Source of the DNA: an uncultured bacterium
Lineage (GTDB): Bacteria > Bacillota_I > Bacilli_A > RF39 > UBA660
NCBI GenBank assembly: GCA_900314225.1
Contig: OMUM01000178.1
Span: 1-9,953, forward strand
Length of the DNA: 9,953 nucleotides
Direction of reading: 5' to 3'
Part shown: positions 1-7,389 of the stretch, piece by piece
Layout: every line of letters begins with the position of its first letter
Position numbering within the stretch: position 1 is the first letter of the stretch
Notes under the pieces: generated by a model
Database searches by the model: none
The model's input: only the letters and a program-made list of their open reading frames with translations
Told to the model about the DNA's origin: nothing
Translations under genes and position numbers: made by a program

Positions 1-10
1 ATTATATCAT

Positions 11-38
11 AAAAACACAAATATTTTTATTTGTGTTT
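11..38 (-). terminator. Hairpin terminator overlapping the end of the TPM gene
   Basis: The minus-strand transcript forms a perfect 10-bp stem, AAACACAAAT with ATTTGTGTTT (38-29 and 22-13), around a 6-nt loop, and the 3' arm runs into a short U tract. The 5' arm contains the final lysine/histidine codons and part of the stop codon of the upstream gene. Only two of the ten pairs are G-C, so it is a weak terminator by ordinary standards, but its placement at the end of a gene supports the call. Confidence 0.55.
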
Positions 39-812
39 CTTCTTTTTAGATTTATTTGAACTTATGAGTGGTAATAAATTAACAATTTCAAATCCTAGTA
101 TAATTATTACTCCAATTGGAATTATGAAATATTCAAGTATTAATAAATATATATTTAATATTATACTTAAAACTAAAAGGAAATCTTTTGTAGTACTTGG
201 ATTTTCCTTTTTCATATTCCCAATATAATTAGCTGTTTTTCTAGAAATGAATGTACAAATCCATAGAATAATTAAAAATATAATATATTTATATTTAGAA
301 AGTATATTATCATCTTGATATACTATCATGGATGAAGAATCAATTTTATAATAATTACATAATAATTTATAAAAAGCTGAATAACCATTTTTAATACCTT
401 CATCCCAATTATCATCTTTTAAATATGGTGTAAAATAGGATGATATATATTTATTAATTGTTTCTGTAGTTATAATTTTAGATAAAGATGGTCCTGTTTG
501 TATTCTGATATTTCTATCATTTTTCGAAACTAGTATTAAAAGACTTTTTTTATTTAAATGAAATGAATTAGAAATATAATTAGTATATTCTTCTAAAGTA
601 ATATTTTCAAGGGAATCTAATGTTACTACATAGTAATCTATATTTTCTACTTTTTTTATAAATTTAGAGTATGTTACAATATAATCTTCTGTATCATTAG
701 TTAAAATATTTGCACTATCTGTTACATATTCTTTTTCTGATTTAGATACAATAGCAAAGCTATTTAATGGTATAAGAATTAATATTAAAAGTATTAATAG
801 TTTATTTTTCAT
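27..812 (-). CDS. TPM-domain membrane-anchored secreted protein
   Basis: A 261-residue protein of the TPM (YgcG/Psb32-like) family. Residues 1-20 are a signal peptide (short basic start, leucine/isoleucine core, SFA before the likely cleavage site). Residues about 28-150 form the TPM domain: VTDSANIL opens it, NDRNIRIQTG matches the conserved strand, and the NWDEGIKNGYSAF stretch matches its end. Hydrophobic segments at about 175-190, 211-229 and 231-250 anchor it, and the tail is very basic (KSKKKKHK). The TPM domain is therefore expected outside the membrane. Family members have been linked to phosphatase activity, photosystem repair and envelope functions; the role here is not known. It starts 7 bp after the YitT gene, with an AGGA ribosome site overlapping that gene's stop codon, so the two are very probably cotranscribed. 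The glycine-rich C-terminus seen in some relatives is absent. Confidence 0.8.
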   Translation of the reverse strand: MKNKLLILLILILIPLNSFAIVSKSEKEYVTDSANILTNDTEDYIVTYSKFIKKVENIDYYVVTLDSLENITLEEYTNYISNSFHLNKKSLLILVSKNDRNIRIQTGPSLSKIITTETINKYISSYFTPYLKDDNWDEGIKNGYSAFYKLLCNYYKIDSSSMIVYQDDNILSKYKYIIFLIILWICTFISRKTANYIGNMKKENPSTTKDFLLVLSIILNIYLLILEYFIIPIGVIIILGFEIVNLLPLISSNKSKKKKHK

Positions 813-819
813 ATTTATC

Positions 820-1713
820 CTATTTAGTCAAAGCTTTCTTGAAGTTACCTTCTATACCTATCCCTTCATTTTTAATCATAAAAGCATCTTTATCTAATTC
901 AATTAAATGTCTATCTAATTTTTCCATTTCATATTTTGATAAGGCTGAATATATAACATATACATCTGATTTTTTATAAGCTCCTATGGCTTTCCAATAT
1001 GTTGAATCTCTATCTAGTTCTGATTCTATAAATTTAAGTATTTTATTTGGATTATTTTTGGTAAATATCATAACATAACTACATATATTTTGTTCATGTG
1101 TATTATCAACTACAAAACTTGCTATAGCGGTATAGATAATTGAATAGATCATGATTGGTATACCATATAAAATTCCACATATAGCATATATTATCACATT
1201 TATTGCTCCACCTATTTTTCCAACGGAAAATTTTCTGTTTCGCATACTAATAAGTATACCAATTATATCTGTTCCACCTCCTGAACCACTAGCAGATAGA
1301 ATTAGTCCACTGCCATATCCGGCTATCATTCCACCTATTAGTACACAGGTAAGTAAATCATTTACAAGTGCCTTATTAGGCGTAGGGATTATGGTTAAAA
1401 ATAATGTTTGAAAAATAACACAAACTAAACTTCTTCTAAAAAAAGTTTTACTTATATATTTATAAGCAAGAATAAATAATGGTATATTTAAAAGAAAATT
1501 AATAATACCTGATATATCAAAGGAAAGATTTACTTTAAATAAATTGTATAGAATTGTTCTAAGTAATTGTGAAATTCCAAGTATTCCACCATTATATAAT
1601 GATTGTGGAACAATAAACATATTTACGGCAAAAGCAAATAAAAAACATCCAATAATAGCATTAATTAATTCTTTTTTATTCCATCTAAATAGTTTTTTTA
1701 AAATTATATCCAT
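820..1713 (-). CDS. YitT family membrane protein (DUF161 + DUF2179)
   Basis: A 297-residue integral membrane protein of the YitT family, usual in length and domain order. The N-terminal part to about residue 205 has five or six hydrophobic segments, with the family motifs PQSLYNGGILGISQ at 36-49 and SGSGGGTDIIG at 142-152. Residues about 210-290 are the soluble cytoplasmic DUF2179 domain, ending in the usual GIGIEGNF. Family members are widespread in Bacillota as putative transporters, but substrates are poorly established and I assign none. The ATG at 1713 is preceded by an AGAGG ribosome site at good spacing. It heads a two-gene unit with the TPM gene and has an extended -10 promoter just upstream, itself downstream of a structured RNA and terminator. 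Confidence 0.9.
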   Translation of the reverse strand: MDIILKKLFRWNKKELINAIIGCFLFAFAVNMFIVPQSLYNGGILGISQLLRTILYNLFKVNLSFDISGIINFLLNIPLFILAYKYISKTFFRRSLVCVIFQTLFLTIIPTPNKALVNDLLTCVLIGGMIAGYGSGLILSASGSGGGTDIIGILISMRNRKFSVGKIGGAINVIIYAICGILYGIPIMIYSIIYTAIASFVVDNTHEQNICSYVMIFTKNNPNKILKFIESELDRDSTYWKAIGAYKKSDVYVIYSALSKYEMEKLDRHLIELDKDAFMIKNEGIGIEGNFKKALTK

Positions 1714-1734
1714 ACTCTACCTCTTTTCTTATAT

Positions 1735-1743
1735 ATTATAACA
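1735..1743 (-). promoter_or_regulatory. Extended -10 promoter for yitT-TPM unit
   Basis: Reading the minus strand, TGTTATAAT gives a consensus TATAAT (1740-1735) with the TGn extension. The hexamer 17 bp upstream, CTTTTA, is a poor -35, which extended -10 promoters can tolerate. A start about 7 nt downstream would give a short leader carrying the AGAGG ribosome site. It lies after the terminator at 1757-1805, so yitT could be expressed independently of the upstream transcript. Confidence 0.5.
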
Positions 1744-1756
1744 TTTATTTGTAAAT

Positions 1757-1805
1757 ATAAAAGAAAAAGGAACACTTTTAATTTTAACCTATTAAAAAGT
1801 ATTCC
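1757..1805 (-). terminator. Intrinsic terminator upstream of yitT
   Basis: In the minus-strand RNA, GGAAUACUUUUUAAU (1805-1791) pairs with AUUAAAAGUGUUCC (1782-1769): 14 pairs with one G-U and a single bulged U, an 8-nt loop AGGUUAAA, then a UUUUUCUUUUAU tract. This is a classical intrinsic terminator. No other terminator lies between here and the end of the ABC operon at 1911, so it probably stops that operon as well as the short RNA begun at the promoter at 1856-1884. It could instead act as an attenuator in a long yitT leader. Confidence 0.75.
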
Positions 1806-1836
1806 TTAGCGGTTGATATTAATTTTAACCTATTAA
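1778..1836. repeat. 18-bp exact direct repeat, two copies
   Basis: The minus-strand sequence TTAATAGGTTAAAATTAA occurs at 1819-1836 and again at 1778-1795, a 41-bp period. Each copy is the inner stem plus loop of one of the two hairpins. The outer stems differ in sequence (GATA/TATC versus GGAATACTT/AAGTGTTCC), so the identity is restricted to the hairpin tips. Confidence 0.85.
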
Positions 1837-1855
1837 TATCTCCATTCTTGTCTAC

Positions 1856-1884
1856 ATTATAGCACATTTTTCTTATTTTTGCAA
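1856..1884 (-). promoter_or_regulatory. Sigma-A promoter driving the twin-hairpin RNA
   Basis: The minus strand has TTGCAA (1884-1879), a 17-bp spacer ending in TGC, and a perfect TATAAT (1861-1856), making a good -35/-10 pair with an extended -10. It lies wholly downstream of the ABC stop codon. The first downstream feature is the twin-hairpin segment rather than a coding region. Confidence 0.7.
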
Positions 1885-1910
1885 GTTTTGTATTTGACAA
1901 GTATTTTACA

Positions 1911-4061
1911 TTATTTTTGGAATTGTGAATTATACAAATCAGCATAGAATCCATTTTTCTTTAATAATTGTGTATGAGTTCCTTGCTCAATAATGTTTCC
2001 ATCTTTCATTACAAGTATTAAATCGGCATTTTTAATAGTGGATAAACGGTGAGCAATTATAAATGATGTCTTTCCTTCTGTAAGTTTATCCATTGCTTTT
2101 TGGACCAATTCCTCAGTTCTTGTATCAACATTTGAAGTTGCTTCATCTAGAATTAAGAATGGTGCATCTTCAACCATACCACGAGCGATAGTTAATAATT
2201 GTTTTTCTCCACTACTTATTTCGTCTGTATCTTCAAAAGTTGCATCTAATCCACCTGGTAATGTTTTAATAAAATGATCAATTCCAACTGTTTTACATGC
2301 ATTCCATATATCATCATCTGTAATATTTTCTTGATTAAATTTAATATTTTCTCTTATTGTACCATTAAATAACCATGTATCTTGCAAAACCATAACAAAT
2401 AGACGATGAATATTAGCTCTTGATAATTCTTTTGTTGATACCCCATCGATTAAAATATCTCCTTCATTTATATCATAGAATTTCATAAGTAAATTTACCA
2501 TTGTTGTTTTACCGGCACCAGTTGGTCCAACAATCGCAACTTTTTGTCCAGGTTTAGCAATGGCAGAAAAATCTTTAATTATTGTTCTTGATGGGTCATA
2601 ACCAAATTTAACATGACGGAATTCAATATCTCCTTTTACTTTATGACGATGCAAATATTTTTTAATATGTGATTCATCTGACATTTCTTCTTCATCCATA
2701 AATTCGAATACTCTTTCACTTGCTGCAACGGTTGATTGAAGATTAGTTGTTGCTTGAGCAATTTGTGATAATGGATTTGTAAATAATCTAACATAAATCA
2801 TAAATGCAACAATTACACCAAATGTTATATTTCCGTTAATTGCAAGTAATGCTCCAACAATACATACTGCAACATAGCCAAAGTTTCCAACAAAGCCCAT
2901 AATTGGTTGCATTAAACCTGATAAAAACACACTTTTTCGATTAGCATCATATAACTTATTATTTAATTTTTCAAATTCTGTGATAGCATCTTGTTCACCA
3001 TTATATGCTTTAACTACTGTATGTCCCGAATACATCTCTTCAATATAACCATTTAATTCACCTAGTTCTTTTTGACGCTTTGCAAAGTATTTTTGTGATT
3101 TCCCAAGTATTAAGAACATTAAAGCAAATCCTAAAATACTAGAAAGAATTGCGGTTAAGGCCATAGTCCAATTAGTAATAAACATCATAATAATTGATCC
3201 TAAAAATAATGTAATACTAGTAACAAGAGTTGATAATGAATTATTTAAGTTCATTGATATTGTGTCAACATCGTTTGTAACACGGGACAAAATATCTCCT
3301 GTTTCATGTGAATCAAAATATCTTAATGGTAATTTATTTATTTTATCGCTTATATTAGTTCTTAGCTTTTTAGCAAACTTATTTGATATTGTTGTCATAG
3401 CATAAGCTTCTATATAACTGAATAATGAACTTACTAAGTAAATTATTCCTAAAGTAATACCTAATATTTTAATAGAGTCCATATCAATTTTTGGTTCAAC
3501 TAAACTCTTAATTGACTTAGGCATTTTATCAATTAGTTTTAGGGCATTTTCAGTCTTTTTCTCACCATTCATTTTACTATATAATTTAATTAATTTTAAT
3601 TGGTCATTAACACTTATTTTAGTATTATCTGTTGTTATATCTTCTAGGAAATATTTTAAGACATTACTTGGCAAGCTTAAGAATAAAGTACTTCTTTCTT
3701 CTTTTTTCACACTATTCATTTTAGACATAACATCTTGAAATTTTGCTTTGTCTTTTGAACTTACATCTTTGGATGTAATAATTTCTTGAGAGGCTTGTTT
3801 TACTTTTTCTTCTGTTAAATTACTGGCCATTTTTTTAGAAATATCTTGTAATACTTCAGTATTTGGTGTTAGACCTTTGGTAATTTCATCTGTGAAGTCT
3901 GATAATTTATTAGGAGCAACAAGAGCAAGTATAGCACTAATACATGCAAGAATTAAACTAAAAATAAGTAAGAATTTCCAGGTATTTAAATTTTTCAATA
4001 ATCTTTTAAGAGATCCCCAAAAATTTTTAGGTTTCTCAATATTTCTTGATGGTCTAGGCAT
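1911..4061 (-). CDS. Heterodimeric ABC exporter, catalytic-site subunit with extracytoplasmic domain
   Basis: A 716-residue exporter half-transporter (permease fused to ATPase). TM1 is about 29-50 and TM2 about 198-218; between them lies an unusual ~147-residue hydrophilic insert rich in Lys, Glu and Ser, predicted outside the membrane. The rest of the six-helix domain follows. ATPase motifs: Walker A GPTGAGKTT (512-520), Q-loop Q560, degenerate signature SSGEK (616-620), Walker B with catalytic E640 (LILDEATS), D-loop and switch H671. Catalytic Glu and His are thus present while the signature is not canonical. Its partner just upstream shows the reverse, so the pair should have one active and one degenerate ATP site, as in TM287/288, LmrCD and BmrCD; from memory BmrD also carries an extracellular domain. 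The ATG overlaps the partner's stop by 8 bp, with AAGGAGG inside the partner's last codons. Substrate unknown; drug or peptide efflux is likely. Confidence 0.9.
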   Translation of the reverse strand: MPRPSRNIEKPKNFWGSLKRLLKNLNTWKFLLIFSLILACISAILALVAPNKLSDFTDEITKGLTPNTEVLQDISKKMASNLTEEKVKQASQEIITSKDVSSKDKAKFQDVMSKMNSVKKEERSTLFLSLPSNVLKYFLEDITTDNTKISVNDQLKLIKLYSKMNGEKKTENALKLIDKMPKSIKSLVEPKIDMDSIKILGITLGIIYLVSSLFSYIEAYAMTTISNKFAKKLRTNISDKINKLPLRYFDSHETGDILSRVTNDVDTISMNLNNSLSTLVTSITLFLGSIIMMFITNWTMALTAILSSILGFALMFLILGKSQKYFAKRQKELGELNGYIEEMYSGHTVVKAYNGEQDAITEFEKLNNKLYDANRKSVFLSGLMQPIMGFVGNFGYVAVCIVGALLAINGNITFGVIVAFMIYVRLFTNPLSQIAQATTNLQSTVAASERVFEFMDEEEMSDESHIKKYLHRHKVKGDIEFRHVKFGYDPSRTIIKDFSAIAKPGQKVAIVGPTGAGKTTMVNLLMKFYDINEGDILIDGVSTKELSRANIHRLFVMVLQDTWLFNGTIRENIKFNQENITDDDIWNACKTVGIDHFIKTLPGGLDATFEDTDEISSGEKQLLTIARGMVEDAPFLILDEATSNVDTRTEELVQKAMDKLTEGKTSFIIAHRLSTIKNADLILVMKDGNIIEQGTHTQLLKKNGFYADLYNSQFQK

Positions 4062-5814
4062 TTTCTAACTCCTCCTTACTTAATTGTGATAGAGCAATTT
4101 CTTTATATACTTTACAATTTTTTAATAATTCTTTATGTGTACCAATTCCTACACAATGACCCTTATCTAGGACAATAATCTGATCAGCATTAATAATAGT
4201 ACCAATTCTTTGAGCAACTATTACACTTGTTGCATCTTTTGTATATTTCTTTAATTCTTTTCTAAGTGTTGCATCCGTTTTGTAGTCTAGAGCACTAAAT
4301 GAATCATCAAAAATGTAAATTTCTGGATTTCTAGCAATTGCTCTGGCAATTGATAGTCTTTGCTTTTGTCCTCCGGAAATGTTTGTTCCTCCGCGAGCAA
4401 TATGAGAATCATATTTATCAGTCATTTTTTCAACAAATTCAGTTCCTTGAGCTACTTCAATAGCTTTTTTAATTTCACTATCAGTTGGTTCTTTTTTACC
4501 ATTATTTCCATATGCTACATTTTCTTTTACAGTTCCTGTAAACATAATAGCTTTTTGAGATATATAACCTATTTTGTTGTGAAGAAAAGTTTCATCATAT
4601 TCTTTAACATTTACTCCATCGACTAATACTTCTCCAGATGTAGCATCATAAAATCTAGGTATTAAATTTATAAGGGTAGATTTGCCTGATCCAGTTGATC
4701 CAATAAATGCGATTGTTTCACCTTTTTTTGCTTTAAATGAAATACCTTCAAGTAGATATTCATCAGCATCTGGATATTTAAATGAAACATTTTTAAATTC
4801 AATAGTACCAGTTTCTTTAGTATTTCCTTTAAAATTACCATTTTTAATGGCTATTTCTTCATCTAATATTTCATTTATTCTTTTAGCAGATACCTCAGAT
4901 CTAGGCCACATCATAAATATAAGGGCAAGCATTAAGAATGACATAATTACTTGCATTCCATAACTTGAGAATACTACCATATTACTGAATAAAGTAAGTT
5001 TATCAAGCATACCAGCATTATTAATTAGTATAGCTCCAATTATATATATGCCTAATGTAAGACTGTGCATAACTAAATTCATAACTGGCATCATAACTGA
5101 TAAACATCTTTGATTAAACATTTGTAAATTTGTTAGATCATTGTTTACTTTTTCAAATCTATTGGCTTGATATTTTTCAGCATTAAATGCTCTAATTACT
5201 CTAATACCAGTTAGGTTTTCACGAGTAACACCATTAATTTTATCAATTAGTTTTTGAACAAGAGAGAATTTTGGTAAAACAATTGCCATTAATGTGCCAA
5301 CGGTTGCTAATAAAACAATTACACAAACGGCTGTTAGAATACTCCATTCTACTCCTTTATTTAAAATTTTTAAGATTGCCCAAACGGCCATTATTGGTGC
5401 TTTAGCCATTACTTGTAAACCCATACCTATTAACATTTCAACTTGATTTACATCATTTGTAGTTCGAGTAATTAGACTACTAGTCTGAAACTTTTTCATC
5501 TCTTGAATGCCAAATTCTTGAATTTTTCTAAAAATCTTAGAACGAACAGTGGCAGAAAAAGATGAAGCAACTTGAGCTGCAAAATAACCAACAACGACAG
5601 CTGAAGCAAGTGAACCTCCGGCACAAAGTAACATATAAATTCCTTGCTCAACAATGTCTTTCATTTTACTTCCTTCGGTTTGAACTAAGCGAGTTATTTC
5701 ACTCATATAGTCAGGCATTTTTAATTCTAACCATACTTGAAATACAATTAATATCAGACATATTACTATATATAATCTATCTTTTTTAGATAAATTTTTA
5801 AATAATTTAAACAT
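4054..5814 (-). CDS. Heterodimeric ABC exporter, degenerate-site subunit
   Basis: A 586-residue ABC exporter half-transporter of normal length. Six membrane helices occupy about residues 13-305 (TM1 13-30, TM2 56-80, TM4 156-180). ATPase motifs: Walker A GSTGSGKST (372-380), canonical signature ISGGQ (479-483), Walker B IYIFDDSFSALD, where the catalytic Glu is replaced by D504, and AQR in place of AHR, so the switch His is Q535. Its own ATP site is therefore degenerate, but its intact signature completes the active site of the 716-residue partner. The start codon overlaps the marR stop (TAATG), with a GAAGGAA ribosome site just upstream, which points to translational coupling. The MarR gene directly ahead suggests induction by a transported compound. 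Similar marR-ABC-ABC operons export drugs, bile acids or peptides; the substrate cannot be read from sequence. Confidence 0.92.
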   Translation of the reverse strand: MFKLFKNLSKKDRLYIVICLILIVFQVWLELKMPDYMSEITRLVQTEGSKMKDIVEQGIYMLLCAGGSLASAVVVGYFAAQVASSFSATVRSKIFRKIQEFGIQEMKKFQTSSLITRTTNDVNQVEMLIGMGLQVMAKAPIMAVWAILKILNKGVEWSILTAVCVIVLLATVGTLMAIVLPKFSLVQKLIDKINGVTRENLTGIRVIRAFNAEKYQANRFEKVNNDLTNLQMFNQRCLSVMMPVMNLVMHSLTLGIYIIGAILINNAGMLDKLTLFSNMVVFSSYGMQVIMSFLMLALIFMMWPRSEVSAKRINEILDEEIAIKNGNFKGNTKETGTIEFKNVSFKYPDADEYLLEGISFKAKKGETIAFIGSTGSGKSTLINLIPRFYDATSGEVLVDGVNVKEYDETFLHNKIGYISQKAIMFTGTVKENVAYGNNGKKEPTDSEIKKAIEVAQGTEFVEKMTDKYDSHIARGGTNISGGQKQRLSIARAIARNPEIYIFDDSFSALDYKTDATLRKELKKYTKDATSVIVAQRIGTIINADQIIVLDKGHCVGIGTHKELLKNCKVYKEIALSQLSKEELENA

Positions 5815-6254
5815 TATATTCCTTCTTTCTTCATATTTTCTTTTAATTTATTTATTACTTTTATAAATATATTTAAATCTTCCTCACTTATTCCATCCAA
5901 TAAATTATTATTTAGTTTTCTTAATTCTTTTATAACTTTATTATGCATTTTAATAGTATCTTGAGTTAAAATAACTCTTTTCTTTCTGCCATCATCTTCG
6001 TCATTTATTTTTTCAATAAATCCATTTTTTTCCATACTTATAAGTACTTCGGAGATTGCTGCTTTACTAATTTGCAAATTTTCTTCTAAATCTCTTTGAT
6101 AAATTATTTTATCTTGATTTTTGCTTAAATAATCTATTATTTCTACCTGTAGAGGTTTTGGACGTTTTCCTTGGATAACATTTTTATTGGCAAATAAGTG
6201 CCTTACAAGACAAGTATTCAAACTTTTTATTTCTTTAATAACATTAACTGACAT
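5814..6254 (-). CDS. MarR family transcriptional regulator
   Basis: A 146-residue winged-helix regulator of MarR size and shape. Residues about 34-100 hold the DNA-binding domain: helix YQRDLEENL, recognition helix SKAAISEVLISMEKNGF (63-79), and a wing with the family's DDGR motif (87-90) followed by KKRVILT. Flanking helices at both ends form the dimer interface. I place the start at 6254 because GGAGG (6264-6260) sits 5 nt ahead of that ATG. The ATG at 6266 would add four residues, but it overlaps this ribosome site and is served only by a distant AGAGG. It leads the operon with the two ABC genes, and an inverted repeat overlaps its own -35, so autorepression relieved by a ligand is the likely mode. 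No metal- or redox-sensing cysteine pattern is apparent. Confidence 0.9.
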   Translation of the reverse strand: MSVNVIKEIKSLNTCLVRHLFANKNVIQGKRPKPLQVEIIDYLSKNQDKIIYQRDLEENLQISKAAISEVLISMEKNGFIEKINDEDDGRKKRVILTQDTIKMHNKVIKELRKLNNNLLDGISEEDLNIFIKVINKLKENMKKEGI

Positions 6255-6284
6255 GTCCACCTCCATTTATAATGTTGCCTCTAA

Positions 6285-6313
6285 ATTTTAAGTCAAAAAA
6301 AAGAAATAGTCAA
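6285..6313 (-). promoter_or_regulatory. Promoter of the marR-ABC operon
   Basis: The minus strand shows TTGACT (6313-6308), a 17-bp spacer, and TAAAAT (6290-6285). Transcription would start near 6278, giving a short leader with the GGAGG site for marR. The spacer is mostly the T tract of the queA terminator, so the same bases serve both signals. Confidence 0.7.
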
Positions 6314-6333
6314 GTACTTAACTAAGTCTTTTT
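6295..6333 (-). terminator. Intrinsic terminator after queA
   Basis: Starting 7 nt past the queA stop, AAAAAGA (6333-6327) can pair with UCUUUUU (6304-6298). Inside a two-nucleotide mismatch, UAGUUAA pairs with UUGACUA around a GUAC loop with one U-G pair, and three further U residues follow. The structure is AU-rich and the U tract is partly used in the stem, so efficiency is uncertain. Confidence 0.5.
6307..6324. promoter_or_regulatory. Putative MarR operator overlapping the -35
   Basis: TAGTTAAGT and ACTTGACTA (minus strand) are inverted half-sites matching at 8 of 9 positions, with AAGTACTT as the perfect centre. The 18-bp repeat covers the -35 hexamer TTGACT of the marR promoter, a normal position for MarR autorepression. 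A further TTGACT half-site lies 17 bp downstream, against the -10. Assignment to this MarR protein is inferred from position. Confidence 0.5.
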
Positions 6334-6340
6334 CAATACT

Positions 6341-7366
6341 TTATTTTATAAACATTGCATCACCAAAAGAGAAGAAACGATACTTTTTATCTACTGCTAT
6401 TTTATAAGCATGCATAATATTTTCTCTTCCAGCAAGAGCTGAAACTAACATAACTAAAGTAGACTTTGGTAGATGAAAATTAGTTATTAAGGCATCAATA
6501 CCTTTAAATTCATAACCGGGATAAATAAATATATTAGTCCAGCCATGACACTCTCTAAATTCATTATATTTTGAAGTAATAGTTTCAAGAGTACGTGTAC
6601 TTGTTGTTCCAACGGCAATTATTCTTTTACCATTTTTTCTTGTATTATTTAGAAGCTCTGCTACTTCCTTACTCATAGAATAAAATTCACTATGCATCTC
6701 ATGGTCTTCTACCCTTTCAACACTTACAGGTCTAAACGTTCCAAGTCCTACATGTAAAGTAATATATGCAATATTTATTCCTTTTTTCTCTATTCTTTTT
6801 AATAATTCTTTTGTAAAATGAAGTCCAGCTGTTGGTGCTGCAGCACTACCAATTTCTTTGGCATACACAGTTTGATATAAGCTTTGGTCTTCCAATTTCT
6901 CATGAATATATGGTGGAAGTGGCATCGTTCCTAATTCTTCCAGTATTTCCATTAGTATTCCATCATAAATTAGTTCGAAATGTCTTATTCCATCATCTAA
7001 TACTTTTGTACATTTGGCTTTTAATTTTCCATTACCAAAATTTACAATAGTACCTTTTTTAATACGTCTTGCTGGTTTAGCAAGAGTTTCCCATTCATCT
7101 TTTTCAATATTTTTTAAAAGAAGAATTTCAATTACAGCTCCGGTTTCAGCTTTCTCACCAATCAATCTTGCTGGGAGTACCTTTGTATCATTTAATACTA
7201 ATGTGTCTCCAGGCTCTAAATAATCAATAATATCATAAAATTTTTTATGTTCAATCTCACCTGTTTTTTTATCTAAAACAAGTAATCTTGATTCATCCCT
7301 TTTCTTTAATGGAGTTTGAGCAATTAACTCCTCAGGTAAATAATAATCAAAATCTTCTACTTTCAT
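6341..7366 (-). CDS. queA: tRNA preQ1(34) S-adenosylmethionine ribosyltransferase-isomerase
   Basis: A full-length 341-residue QueA. The enzyme moves the ribosyl part of S-adenosylmethionine onto preQ1 at the wobble position of tRNAs for Asn, Asp, His and Tyr, making epoxyqueuosine in the cytoplasm. Conserved blocks appear in order: the N-terminal DFDYYLPEELIAQTP (5-19), LVLNDTKVLPARL (56-68), LEELGTMPLPPYI (142-154), YAKEIGSAAAPTAGLHFT (168-185), LHVGLGTFRPV (204-214), VGTTSTRTLE (252-261) and LITNFHLPKSTLVMLV (293-308). The ATG is set by a strong GAGGTGATC ribosome site. Like many Bacillota it lies downstream of ruvAB, but here it has its own promoter, and the next gene is marR rather than tgt, so the other queuosine genes must be elsewhere. 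Confidence 0.97.
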   Translation of the reverse strand: MKVEDFDYYLPEELIAQTPLKKRDESRLLVLDKKTGEIEHKKFYDIIDYLEPGDTLVLNDTKVLPARLIGEKAETGAVIEILLLKNIEKDEWETLAKPARRIKKGTIVNFGNGKLKAKCTKVLDDGIRHFELIYDGILMEILEELGTMPLPPYIHEKLEDQSLYQTVYAKEIGSAAAPTAGLHFTKELLKRIEKKGINIAYITLHVGLGTFRPVSVERVEDHEMHSEFYSMSKEVAELLNNTRKNGKRIIAVGTTSTRTLETITSKYNEFRECHGWTNIFIYPGYEFKGIDALITNFHLPKSTLVMLVSALAGRENIMHAYKIAVDKKYRFFSFGDAMFIK

Positions 7367-7389
7367 TAGATCACCTCAAATGCTAACTT

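Larger units (their letters stand above)
1757..1849 (-). ncRNA. Candidate structured leader or small RNA with twin hairpins
   Basis: The promoter at 1856-1884 should start a transcript near 1849 that reaches the terminator about 90 nt later. It holds two hairpins: a perfect 9-bp stem GAUAUUAAU/AUUAAUAUC (1840-1832 and 1823-1815) and the terminator hairpin. Both carry the same 8-nt loop AGGUUAAA inside an identical 18-nt core. The linker after hairpin 1 contains AACC, which could pair with GGUU of either loop. No ORF with a ribosome site is visible. Whether this is a cis-acting attenuator for yitT or an independent small RNA cannot be decided from sequence. It matches no riboswitch class I can recognise. 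Confidence 0.45.

Noticed and set aside
1757..1861. A known riboswitch (preQ1, guanidine-II, fluoride) as explanation for the twin hairpins.
   Set aside because: The guanidine-II loops carry ACGR, absent here; the preQ1 core with its A-rich tail pseudoknot is not seen; no other class I know fits. It stays unclassified.
1894..1945. A consensus TTGACA on the plus strand at 1894 as a possible antisense promoter into the ABC gene.
   Set aside because: No acceptable -10 lies 16-18 bp downstream (the bases there are TTGGAA).
2201..2217. SSGEK in place of LSGGQ as a sign of a damaged ABC gene.
   Set aside because: The frame is intact and the deviation is the expected one for the catalytic-Glu-bearing subunit of a heterodimeric exporter.
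6255..6266. The ATG at 6266 as marR start.
   Set aside because: It overlaps the GGAGG site that best serves the ATG at 6254, and its own AGAGG is about 11 nt away.
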